From Deltaproteobacteria bacterium (GTDB lineage Bacteria > Desulfobacterota > Desulfuromonadia > Geobacterales > Pseudopelobacteraceae): 15,237 nucleotides of DNA. Below, piece by piece: positions 9,501-15,237 of this stretch. How positions within the stretch are numbered: position 1 is the stretch's first letter; the number at the start of each line of letters is the position of its first letter. The stretch lies in NCBI GenBank assembly GCA_030654645.1, contig JAURXC010000022.1, positions 1 through 15,237 on the forward strand. Reading direction: 5' to 3'. The position numbers and the translations under genes were made by a program. The notes under the pieces were generated by a model. That model was not told the DNA's origin, searched no databases, and worked only from the letters and a program-made list of their open reading frames with translations.

Positions 9501-9596
9501 ATAGGGAACGATCTCAACGGCAGCGCTGAAGCCGAATTGCGAATTAAACTGAAGACGGTAGGTTGCCGCCGGTATTCTCAGCCCCTTGCCGTTCAT
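6558..9596 (-). CDS. treY: malto-oligosyltrehalose synthase
   Basis: TreY isomerises the reducing-end alpha-1,4 bond of a maltodextrin to alpha-1,1, giving maltooligosyltrehalose for TreZ. The 1012 residues are GH13 with the large TreY insertions. PAATYRLQFNSQFGF (9-23) and the LDIVPNHM block (91-98) are followed by the nucleophile D341 in GLRIDHADGL and the acid/base E408 in YIIAEKIL. The TreY hallmark STHDTKRSEDVRARI lies around 649-663 (D652), and GVEDTAFYVYNRL around 598-610. Native homology ends near YPVALLERV. The last 17 residues (996-1012, from NPPQSPLIRG on) are encoded by the REP-like repeats at 6537-6611, so the natural C-terminus has been replaced or extended; the catalytic part is intact. 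Start ATG 9596 overlaps the upstream gene's TGA (ATGA), with GGGGGAG 4 nt upstream. Confidence 0.96.
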   Translation of the reverse strand: MNGKGLRIPAATYRLQFNSQFGFSAAVEIVPYLHRLGVSDIYASPYFKASKGSLHGYDILDQNSLNPEIGTENEYEALVGKLDQLNMGQILDIVPNHMCIEGQGNAFWMDVLENGPSSPYASFFDINWHPVKKELENKILIPILGDQYGTILENGELLLCFEEGSFFIYYHDHKLPIIPKSYSNILMLGIEVLEQELSAAAPQFQEIMSIVTALGHLPPSTEQDPERVAERYREKEVVKRRLWSLYQNSSAIREFIDGNVFTFNGTPGNPRSFDLLDELLQEQVYRISHWRVATEEINYRRFFDINSLGAIRVEDPLVFEETHRLVFSLVAAGKISGLRIDHADGLRDPEDYFKRLQYSCLIRMHGGPLKVEQPEGNQGRCAETATREKFDRIISTDPSCKPFYIIAEKILLKAEKLPDSWPVFNTTGYDFAIQVNGLFVDTSNAAAFETLYTRFIRHRIDFQDVVYEKKKLVMQVAMSSELHMLGHYLNRLSEQNRHTRDFTLYSLIKSTVEVIAYFPVYRTYINSFEVTERDRQYIESAISRAKRRNPAISASVFDFIRDVLLLRFPDSMNEEHKPAWLDFVKRFQQITGPVMAKGVEDTAFYVYNRLASLNEVGGSPDHFGITLEAFHGQNIERCKSRPLAMLATSTHDTKRSEDVRARINVLSEIPEQWRESIYRWSRKNHKLKMVVDGKYAPSRNEEYLLYQTLVGTWPFCKTEDAEFALFRSRIKEYMLKAMREAKLHTSWISPNSLYEDAVMHFIDSILENSWQNYFLRDFESFQKLTAACGIYNSLSQILLKITSPGIPDFYQGNEMWDFSLVDPDNRRPVDYRKRNDLLDKLLRKEETEGLLNTAREVVATRNNGRIKLHLTCKALNFRREHRELFESGRYLPLAVEGVCREHVCAFERSVNDSSILVVVPRFCSRLIRDDSGLQLGREVWRNTRIILSPDSAASRFMNVFTGEILNTDQQKGNFGIMLQEALSDYPVALLERVKSNPPQSPLIRGAVIKALP
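6581..6611 (-). repeat. REP-like palindromic repeat, copy A, inside the treY 3' end
   Basis: The minus strand begins AACCCCCCTCAATCC and ends in the hairpin CCCCCCTTATCAGGGGGG (6581-6598; 7-bp stem, 4-nt loop). Copy B at 6537-6566 is an inverted, diverged partner, so the two make a convergent pair around the treY stop. The repeat is translated in treY as NPPQSPLIRG. The RNA hairpins could affect mRNA decay or processing between treY and malQ; that is inference. Confidence 0.8.
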
Positions 9597-12049
9597 ACGT
9601 CTCCCCCTGTTGCTTCCAGTACGACAGACTCATTGAAAAAGAGCAGCCGTCCCAGATTTATGAACTCTTCGCTGCGGGATATCCGGCCGTTTGATCCTCC
9701 GGCAGTAGTGCCGGGTTCGGTAGCGCGGGATTGCATCATGGCCCAGTACATGTTCTGGGCCTGCCAGAGGTTTACCCCAAACGGGAGTAGCTTTACCGCT
9801 TCGGCCAGCTGCAGAACTTCGCTCAATTGCCTGGCATTTTCCGGTTGCGCCAGCAGCACGGACATCGCCCCTTCCAATCTGTGGCGGATTATAAATTCCA
9901 GATCCACATCATCCACAGCGACATTCCAGCCTTTGATTTCGTTGACAACCTCCCTGAGCTCGCCAATGTCTATTGACACAGATGCAAACAACTTATGCAG
10001 ATGCAGGTTCAGGGCCGTCTCGGCGGTGGTCATGAAGTGGTGCGGCATCGGCATGCCGGTTTCCCTCAGAAATCCCATCAGGTTCCTGCTGTTTTCGTAA
10101 AGGGTCATGAACTTTTCTTCAAACTCCTGAACCATGCCGGCAATGATGAGGTTCAGGATGTGACGCTGTTTGTCCCGAAAGAGATCCTTGAGGGAATAAG
10201 TGTGTGTGCCGAAATGGGTGTCCATCAACCTGATGATGGCGGCGAAATCAGACTCATTGAAGGCATTCACGACCTCCTGTCTCGTGGCCAGGTACTTATC
10301 CTCACCGAGAAAAGAACGGACACCGCAGTTCAAGGCGTGCCCGCCGAAGTACAGGGTGCAGAAACTTATCCGGTCCGCCTTGCGGGTGATGGACGAGCGG
10401 ATGAATATTCTGCCGATCGCAAGCCTCATCTGACCTGCATGCAGTATCAGAGAATCTTCCCTGAAGGCTCGATAGCTGAATATATCGGTCTCCTCTCCGT
10501 ACTCCTCAAAGAGAAAACTGACCGCATAGTGAGCGCCAACCCTGATCAGGTCGATCATGACCGGCTTGACGAATTTTGCGTAAATCCCGGCTCCGTCTTC
10601 AAGCTCGGGGATATTGCTTCCGGCCAGCGCCAACCGCTCCAGAAAGGGGACTTCGATGTCATCAAGGCAGCATTTCTCCGCCAGCTGGATTGCCCGCCCG
10701 GCGTACTGGATGATCTGAACCGTTTCCAACCCTGACAGTTCGTCAAAAAACCAGCCGCAGCTGGTGTACATGAGCATGGCGTGCCGCTGCATCTCCAACA
10801 GGCTGAGTACGGCTACGGATGCATCTTCATCCAGAGGGAACAGGGAATGTCTCTGCAGAAAGGCGGCAACATTTTCCTCTGAACGGTCGAGCATGACATC
10901 GATATATTCATTGCGCACTTCCCACGGTTCTTTCAGATAGCCTGTTGCGGCCTCTTCATAACCGGCCGCCAGCCGGTCACTGAGCCAGTCCATGGCGTCC
11001 CGGAGCGGCTTGCGCCATTTTTGGTTCCAGCCGCCATTCACTCCCGAATTGCAGCCGCAGTCATTCCTCCAGCGCTCGATACCGTGCATACAGCTCCACG
11101 AGCTGTTTTCAACAATCTGCACTTCATGGCTAGCCGGGTATATTTCCAGATATTCGCCATAGTTGGTCAGGCGCGCCAGTCCGTTTATTTCAATGTGGTT
11201 TAGCGCATGACCCAGCGCCATCTCGCCAAAGGCATGGTGATGGCCGTATGTTTCTCCATCAGTGGCGATATGTACCAACTGGTGATGGCTGCAATTATCT
11301 GAAAAACCGGACATCAGGCGGGAAGCAAACAGTTCACCGCTGCCGAGCAGCTTTTCGAACGCCACTGCCTGGGAAATGGGGCCATCGTAGAAAAAGATGG
11401 AAATACTTCGACCGGAGGGGAGTCGACAGAGATAAGCCTGCGTAGGGTCGATGCGCGAACCGGAGACGTCCTTCCACCGGCCGGCGCCGATTCTGCGCAC
11501 TCGGCCGGCCTGGTGCGGAGCGAGGATGGTGAAACGGATACCGGCCTTTGCCAACACCTCCAATGTTTCCATATCCACGGCGGTTTCCGCCAGCCACATC
11601 CCCTCGGGAAAGCGCTGGAAGCGATACTCGAAATCCCTGATTCCCCACCGTACTTGAGTCTGTTTGTCGCGCAGACTGGCCAGGGGCATGATGACATGGT
11701 TATACACCTGAGCCAGGGCTGCCCCATGTCCGGAGCGCCATATGGTGCTTTGCCGGTCGGCCGCCTGGATCGCCCGGTAGGTGTCGGGAGTATGTTTTTC
11801 CATCCAGGAGAGCAGGGTCGCCCCGAAATTGAAACTGATACGGGCGTAGTTGCTGATAATTCCCTTGATGCGTCCCTCGTCGTCCAGATTCCGTGATGCG
11901 GTATTGGGTGCATAACACTCGGCTGTGATCCGTTCGTTCCAGTCATGATAAGGATAGGCCGAATCCTGAATCTCAACGGACTCCAGCCACGGGTTTTCGC
12001 GGGGTGGCTGGTAAAAATGGCCGTGAATGCAGAGGAAGCGTTCCATCAT
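9593..12049 (-). CDS. GH57 family glycoside hydrolase with DUF3536 C-terminus
   Basis: This 818-residue cytoplasmic protein (no signal peptide) starts with the GH57 signature CIHGHFYQPPREN (about 7-19). The probable catalytic nucleophile is E155 in PEGMWLAETAVD and the acid/base D264 in IATDGETYGHHH. Characterised GH57 enzymes are alpha-amylases, amylopullulanases, 4-alpha-glucanotransferases and branching enzymes, all acting on alpha-glucans. The roughly 500-residue remainder fits the DUF3536 family, whose activity I do not know. Placed between treZ and treY, it probably processes glycogen or maltodextrin, perhaps as a debranching or trimming enzyme. The treZ stop overlaps the first ATG (ATGA). 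A second in-frame ATG (12046) follows at once and sits at a better distance (6 nt rather than 3) from AAGGA, so it may be the true start. The 3' end overlaps treY by 4 nt. Confidence 0.9.
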   Translation of the reverse strand: MMERFLCIHGHFYQPPRENPWLESVEIQDSAYPYHDWNERITAECYAPNTASRNLDDEGRIKGIISNYARISFNFGATLLSWMEKHTPDTYRAIQAADRQSTIWRSGHGAALAQVYNHVIMPLASLRDKQTQVRWGIRDFEYRFQRFPEGMWLAETAVDMETLEVLAKAGIRFTILAPHQAGRVRRIGAGRWKDVSGSRIDPTQAYLCRLPSGRSISIFFYDGPISQAVAFEKLLGSGELFASRLMSGFSDNCSHHQLVHIATDGETYGHHHAFGEMALGHALNHIEINGLARLTNYGEYLEIYPASHEVQIVENSSWSCMHGIERWRNDCGCNSGVNGGWNQKWRKPLRDAMDWLSDRLAAGYEEAATGYLKEPWEVRNEYIDVMLDRSEENVAAFLQRHSLFPLDEDASVAVLSLLEMQRHAMLMYTSCGWFFDELSGLETVQIIQYAGRAIQLAEKCCLDDIEVPFLERLALAGSNIPELEDGAGIYAKFVKPVMIDLIRVGAHYAVSFLFEEYGEETDIFSYRAFREDSLILHAGQMRLAIGRIFIRSSITRKADRISFCTLYFGGHALNCGVRSFLGEDKYLATRQEVVNAFNESDFAAIIRLMDTHFGTHTYSLKDLFRDKQRHILNLIIAGMVQEFEEKFMTLYENSRNLMGFLRETGMPMPHHFMTTAETALNLHLHKLFASVSIDIGELREVVNEIKGWNVAVDDVDLEFIIRHRLEGAMSVLLAQPENARQLSEVLQLAEAVKLLPFGVNLWQAQNMYWAMMQSRATEPGTTAGGSNGRISRSEEFINLGRLLFFNESVVLEATGGDV

Positions 12050-13872
12050 TTTTCCTTTCGGTAGACCATGACGCCGAAAGCGGCAAGCGTAATGAAAGTA
12101 TCAGGACGGGTGGCATATACGGTTACACTGCTGCCCGGCGATAAACTTCTCGTGGAATCGAGGAGAACAGTCATCGTACCGCCGACAAGCGCCGGGCCGA
12201 CAACGCTTGTTTGATCACTGTAGTTGAACAGGCATAGCAGTTGGACATTGTCGACACTCCGGTTGACGACCAACACCCGTTCCACCTCGCAGGCAATAAC
12301 CTGCATATTATCTCTGCCGAGTCCGGCAAGCGGTGCACATTCCTTACGCAGTCGGATCAGTTCACGGTAGAAGTCGAAGATGGCGCGGTGCTTGCCACGC
12401 TGACGCTGCTCCTGATCCACTTTTGCGGAAAGGAAGGTCGCCTCGGACTGTGGATCGGGTGGGGCTCCCTGGCTGGCGCTTGCGGAGAATTCCTCCATGC
12501 GTGCCCGCCCGACCGCTTCCACCAGCTCCGCATCACCATGATTCACGAAATAGGGAAACGGCGCCGATTCCGCATACTCCTCACCCATAAAGAGTAGCGG
12601 AACATAGGGAGATAACAGCACGGTTGCAGCTGCAAGCATGAGCTGCTGCGTGGAGAGATGGTCGCCCGGACGCTCACCGCGCATCCGGTTGCCCACCTGG
12701 TCGTGGTTTTGGGAAAACGCAACTAAATGGCAGGGTGGGTGATTGGCCGAGGAACTGCCATGCCGCCTTCTTCTGAAAGTCGAATAGCCGCCGGACAGGA
12801 TGAATCCTTCACTGAAGCCTTTGACCAGATCCGAAAACCTGCCGAAGTCGCAGTAGTATCCTGCCGTGTCTCCAGTCAGGAGGGTTCGCAGGGCATGGTG
12901 AAAATCGTCGTTCCACTGGGCATCCAGGCCGTAGCCGCCGACTTCAGGGGAATTGATCACCCGCACGTCGTTCAGGTCGCTCTCGGCAATAACATGGACA
13001 CGCCTGCCGAGCGCCGTACCCTCAGAATGGACCGCCCCGGCCAGTTCCTGAAGAATGTGCAGGGCGCTGAAATCATAGATGCCGTGGATGGCGTCCAGGC
13101 GCAGGGCATCGAAATGGTATTCGGTTATCCAGTAGAGTGCATTGGAAATGAAATAGTGGCGGACCTGGTCGCTGTCGGGGCCGTCAAAATTGACCGCGTC
13201 TCCCCAGGGTGTGCGGTAGCGGTCTGTAAAGTAGGCGCCAAAGGCGTGCAGATAGTTCCCTTCCGGCCCCAGGTGGTTGTAGACCACATCCAGGATCACG
13301 GCCAGCCCTCTCGAATGGCAGGCGTCAACCAGTCGTTTCAACCCGTCCGCGTCGCCATAACTGTTCTGTGGAGCAAAGGGGCAGACGCCGTCATAGCCCC
13401 AGTTTCGCTCTCCGGGAAATTGTGCCACCGGCATCAACTCCAGTGCGGATATACCCAGCTCACACAGATAATCGAGCCGGGAAATTACCCCTTCAAATGT
13501 ACCTTCAGGGGTAAAGGTTCCCACGTGCAGTTCATAAATCAGGTATTTTTCAAGATCAAGTCCCCGCCAATCGCCGTCGCTCCAGTCAAAATCCGGATTA
13601 ATCACTTGTGAAGGACCATGCACACCATCAGGCTGGCTGCGGGATGCGGGATCGGGGCGACGCAGCGTGCCGTCAAGCCAGTACCAATAGCGGTCACCCG
13701 CAGACGCCTGCGCCAGTCCCTGAAAGTATTCGCCGTCCCGTTGGAGAGGTGTTCTCGGCGTAGCGCTATTCACCAGTTCTACTTCGACTGACCTGGCCGT
13801 CGGGGCCCAGACCCTGAAGCGGATTCCGCCGGTTACTGGGGTCGCTCCTATGTCGAGGGTAAAACAGCTCAT
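12046..13872 (-). CDS. treZ: malto-oligosyltrehalose trehalohydrolase (GH13)
   Basis: TreZ cleaves trehalose from the end of maltooligosyltrehalose, the step after TreY. The 608 residues are normal for the family. There is an N-terminal Ig-like/CBM48 domain (IRFRVWAPTARSVEVEL, about 17-33). The GH13 barrel then opens at LIYELHVGTFTPEGTFEG (111-128) and carries VVYNHLGPEGNY (196-207). The catalytic residues are nucleophile D260 in DALRLDAIHGIYD, acid/base E297 in VHVIAESDLND and D391 in FSQNHDQVGNR. The C-terminal beta domain ends with a few charged residues. The start ATG is preceded by AAGGAG at 7 nt. It is the first gene of the five-gene operon and is transcribed from the sigma-54 promoter at 13980-13995. 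It overlaps the next gene by 4 nt. Cytoplasmic. Confidence 0.97.
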   Translation of the reverse strand: MSCFTLDIGATPVTGGIRFRVWAPTARSVEVELVNSATPRTPLQRDGEYFQGLAQASAGDRYWYWLDGTLRRPDPASRSQPDGVHGPSQVINPDFDWSDGDWRGLDLEKYLIYELHVGTFTPEGTFEGVISRLDYLCELGISALELMPVAQFPGERNWGYDGVCPFAPQNSYGDADGLKRLVDACHSRGLAVILDVVYNHLGPEGNYLHAFGAYFTDRYRTPWGDAVNFDGPDSDQVRHYFISNALYWITEYHFDALRLDAIHGIYDFSALHILQELAGAVHSEGTALGRRVHVIAESDLNDVRVINSPEVGGYGLDAQWNDDFHHALRTLLTGDTAGYYCDFGRFSDLVKGFSEGFILSGGYSTFRRRRHGSSSANHPPCHLVAFSQNHDQVGNRMRGERPGDHLSTQQLMLAAATVLLSPYVPLLFMGEEYAESAPFPYFVNHGDAELVEAVGRARMEEFSASASQGAPPDPQSEATFLSAKVDQEQRQRGKHRAIFDFYRELIRLRKECAPLAGLGRDNMQVIACEVERVLVVNRSVDNVQLLCLFNYSDQTSVVGPALVGGTMTVLLDSTRSLSPGSSVTVYATRPDTFITLAAFGVMVYRKEK

Positions 13873-13979
13873 CTCAGATCTCCTTTTTTGCTATTTATAA
13901 TACTCGTGCTGCCGGCCATTTTCAGAACAGGCGTCATTTGGTGCCCTTGATTGCTCAAACATAATAGTACAGTATAGAT

Positions 13980-13995
13980 GGCAACTAACGTGCCA
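13980..13995 (-). promoter_or_regulatory. sigma-54 (-24/-12) promoter of the treZ operon
   Basis: The minus strand reads TGGCACGTTAGTTGCC, with CT before the TGG. It matches TGGCACG-N4-TTGC exactly, with 10 bp between GG and GC. The predicted start is near 13969, leaving a leader of about 97 nt before the treZ ATG. It lies between the activator gene and treZ, so the operon is probably RpoN-dependent. Confidence 0.88.
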
Positions 13996-14054
13996 GAGAA
14001 GTCTTGCGGGGATAACAGGGGAATGTTGCTGATATTCTGGTTGTTTGATTTATT

Positions 14055-14064
14055 TGGTGCACCA
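14055..14064. promoter_or_regulatory. perfect 10-bp palindrome upstream of the treZ promoter
   Basis: TGGTGCACCA is self-complementary. It lies about 60 bp upstream of the -24 box and directly next to the shared element at 14065-14089. Fis-type HTH activators bind as dimers to dyads, so this is a candidate half of the enhancer. No copy is seen at the oxidase promoter, which weakens that reading. Confidence 0.4.
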
Positions 14065-14089
14065 GCAGGCGGGATGCCGAGGGATGTAA
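14065..14089 (-). promoter_or_regulatory. candidate enhancer-binding site upstream of the treZ promoter
   Basis: The plus strand has GCAGGCGG, 8 further bases, then GGGATGTAA. Both blocks occur in the same order and orientation at 1460-1476 before the other sigma-54 promoter. It sits about -96 to -120 from the predicted start. GGGATG occurs twice within this copy (from 14071 and 14081), which may explain the length difference. Confidence 0.5.
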
Positions 14090-14091
14090 TC

Positions 14092-14105
14092 CGTCAATTC
14101 TGACG
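14092..14105. repeat. short inverted repeat CGTCA-ATTC-TGACG
   Basis: CGTCA and TGACG are separated by four bases, just beyond the candidate enhancer site upstream of treZ. It could be an operator dyad or part of the activator site. Only 5 bp per arm, so chance is possible. Confidence 0.35.
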
Positions 14106-14109
14106 TAAG

Positions 14110-14125
14110 CCGCCAGATATGGCGG
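14110..14125 (-). terminator. hairpin after the sigma-54 activator gene, possible weak terminator
   Basis: CCGCCA and TGGCGG form a 6-bp GC-rich stem with a 4-base loop, starting about 30 bp after the activator's stop codon. There is no T-run after it on the minus strand, so classic intrinsic termination is doubtful. It could instead be a regulator-binding dyad for the treZ promoter. Confidence 0.35.
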
Positions 14126-14154
14126 AAAATTCCAGTCTGTTGAATGCGAATGGT

Positions 14155-15153
14155 TTATTGACGCTGGATGCCGTATTTCCTCATTTTGGCGCGAAGTGTG
14201 CTGGGGTTTAATCCAAGTTGCACGGCCGCCCCCTTTTTCCCCTCAATACGCCAGTTGGTCTTCTCGAGTACTTGCAGGATGTGGTCATGCTCAACCTCTA
14301 CCAGGGCCTTGACGTTCTGTCCGGCAGTTTTATCCGGAATCTGGAATGTATCGAAGCGGTCAAGCACTTGCAAGGTTGTTCCCTGGGTGGTGATTACCGC
14401 CCGTTCGATGACGCTTTCCAGTTCCCGCACGTTGCCGGGCCAGAAGTATTGTTGAAGTGTTTTCATGACAGTGTGTGGCACAGTTTCAATATTCCTGTTG
14501 TTTTTCTTGTTGAACAGGGCAATGAAATGCCTTACGAGCAGCGGGATGTCTTCCTGGCGCTGCCGAAGGGGCGGAATAGTTATCGGGAATACATTCAGCC
14601 GATAGTACAGGTCTTCCCGGAAACAGCCTTTACGGATCTGCTCTTCCAGATTCCTGTTGCTGGCAGCGATGATCCTTACATTGGTTTTTATGGTGCGGGG
14701 ACTGCCCAGTCGCTCAAATTCACCGTCCTGAATAATCCGTAGCAGCTTGCTTTGCAGTTCAATCGGCATTTCACCTATTTCATCGAGGAAGATGGTGCCG
14801 CCGTCGGCCAATTCGAAACGTCCGATCTGGCGTTCACTGGACCCGGTGAAAGCACCTCTTTCCCGTCCGAAAAGTTCGCTCTCTATCAGGTTCGCAGGGA
14901 GTGTCGAACAGTTAACCGTGATCATTGCCTGGCCCTTGCGCGTGCTCAGACTGTGGATGGCGCGCGCGACCACTCCCTTGCCGACTCCGGTTTCACCAAG
15001 CAGGAGAACGGTTGCGTTCATGGGGGCTACCTGTGAAACCCTCAATACAACGTCTGAAAGGGCGCTGCTCTGGCCGATAAGCTCTCCGAAATTGTGCTTC
15101 TGGGCAACCTCCTGCTGCAGGTAGATGTTTTCGGCCTTGAGCCGGTTTTTCAT
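14155..15153 (-). CDS. sigma-54 enhancer-binding protein, AAA+ and Fis-type HTH part
   Basis: The 332 residues from ATG 15153 contain every part needed to activate RNA polymerase-sigma-54. Walker A is GETGVGKG (53-60) and the sigma-54-contacting loop GAFTGS (100-105). Walker B is GGTIFLDEIGEM (118-129), the sensor II region FWPGNVRELES (237-247), and a Fis-type HTH lies at about 300-329 (GKKGAAVQLGLNPSTLRAKM). The loop ends in S where GAFTGA is commonest, a tolerated variant. The sensory domain would lie upstream, but a TAG at 15199-15201 cuts it off in frame. If translation restarts at 15153, the ribosome site is poor (GGA 11 nt upstream). Such a sensorless protein could be constitutively active. 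The gene precedes the treZ operon in the same direction and is the obvious candidate activator for both sigma-54 promoters here. Confidence 0.88.
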   Translation of the reverse strand: MKNRLKAENIYLQQEVAQKHNFGELIGQSSALSDVVLRVSQVAPMNATVLLLGETGVGKGVVARAIHSLSTRKGQAMITVNCSTLPANLIESELFGRERGAFTGSSERQIGRFELADGGTIFLDEIGEMPIELQSKLLRIIQDGEFERLGSPRTIKTNVRIIAASNRNLEEQIRKGCFREDLYYRLNVFPITIPPLRQRQEDIPLLVRHFIALFNKKNNRNIETVPHTVMKTLQQYFWPGNVRELESVIERAVITTQGTTLQVLDRFDTFQIPDKTAGQNVKALVEVEHDHILQVLEKTNWRIEGKKGAAVQLGLNPSTLRAKMRKYGIQRQ

Positions 15154-15237
15154 CTGCTTTATTTCCGCATACGCACTCAGGAGCGATTTTTCCGCCTTCT
15201 AGCGATCCTCTATTTCCTTCTTGAGTTGCAGATTCAG
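15154..15237 (-). pseudogene. upstream coding fragment of the same activator, interrupted by an in-frame amber codon
   Basis: Reading the AAA+ gene's frame upstream gives LNLQLKKEIEDR, TAG (15199-15201), then KAEKSLLSAYAEIKQ leading into the ATG at 15153. Both sides look like the heptad coiled-coil linker (typically ...EERKQAEE...) that joins PAS/GAF sensors to the AAA+ domain in these regulators. The frame is therefore genuine and the stop falls at a position usually held by K or Q, one base from AAG or CAG. This could be a real nonsense mutation, a sequencing error, or a suppressed codon. The sensor domain lies beyond the right edge. Confidence 0.75.

Noticed and set aside
15199..15201. Amber codon read as pyrrolysine
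   Set aside because: The surrounding sequence is a variable coiled-coil linker, not a methyltransferase site, and no tRNA-Pyl is visible in the window. Mutation or sequencing error is simpler.
1..15237. CRISPR array, tRNA/rRNA genes, insertion sequences or phage genes
   Set aside because: No regularly spaced repeats, tRNA-like cloverleaf, transposase or phage-type protein was seen in the intergenic spaces, and the coding space is filled by the genes listed.

Overview
The window reads as a piece of a Desulfuromonadales-type (Geobacter/Pelobacter/Trichlorobacter-like) chromosome. This rests on three things: a tightly packed treZ-GH57-treY-malQ-treS/mak cluster, a secreted multicopper oxidase with an MBG domain of the type seen in metal-cycling deltaproteobacteria, and heavy use of sigma-54 promoters. 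The genus is an inference; there is no rRNA or other marker gene here. Every real gene lies on the minus strand, so transcription runs from high to low coordinates.

Layout from right to left. (1) 14155-15237: C-terminal part of a sigma-54 enhancer-binding protein (AAA+ plus Fis-type HTH). Its reading frame continues off the right edge but is broken by an in-frame amber codon at 15199-15201, inside the coiled-coil linker. (2) 13873-14154: intergenic region with a near-perfect -24/-12 promoter (13980-13995), several dyads and a candidate upstream activator site. (3) 1676-13872: a five-gene operon: treZ, a GH57/DUF3536 protein, treY, malQ and a treS-maltokinase fusion. Three junctions overlap (4, 4 and 11 nt). 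The exception is treY/malQ, where a pair of inverted REP-like repeats has replaced the end of treY. (4) 1111-1675: AT-rich intergenic region with a second sigma-54 promoter (1386-1401) and a second copy of the candidate activator site. (5) 1-1110: N-terminal 370 residues of an exported multicopper oxidase that runs off the left edge.

How the genes fit together. TreY and TreZ convert the reducing end of maltodextrin or glycogen chains to trehalose. MalQ re-sorts short maltodextrins so that they can be used. TreS interconverts trehalose and maltose, and the fused maltokinase makes maltose 1-phosphate, the usual substrate of GlgE. No glgE and no glgX/treX-type debranching enzyme is present here. 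The uncharacterised GH57 protein sits where a debranching or trimming activity would be expected.

The most interesting signal is regulatory. The trehalose/glycogen operon and the copper oxidase, which are functionally unrelated, each have a sigma-54 promoter with the exact GG-N10-GC spacing. Each also has a shared GCAGGCGG...GGGATGTAA element about 85-120 bp upstream of the predicted transcription start. A sigma-54 activator gene, possibly truncated to a sensorless form, lies next to the operon. This suggests one small regulon linking storage-carbohydrate/osmolyte metabolism to an exported metalloenzyme.
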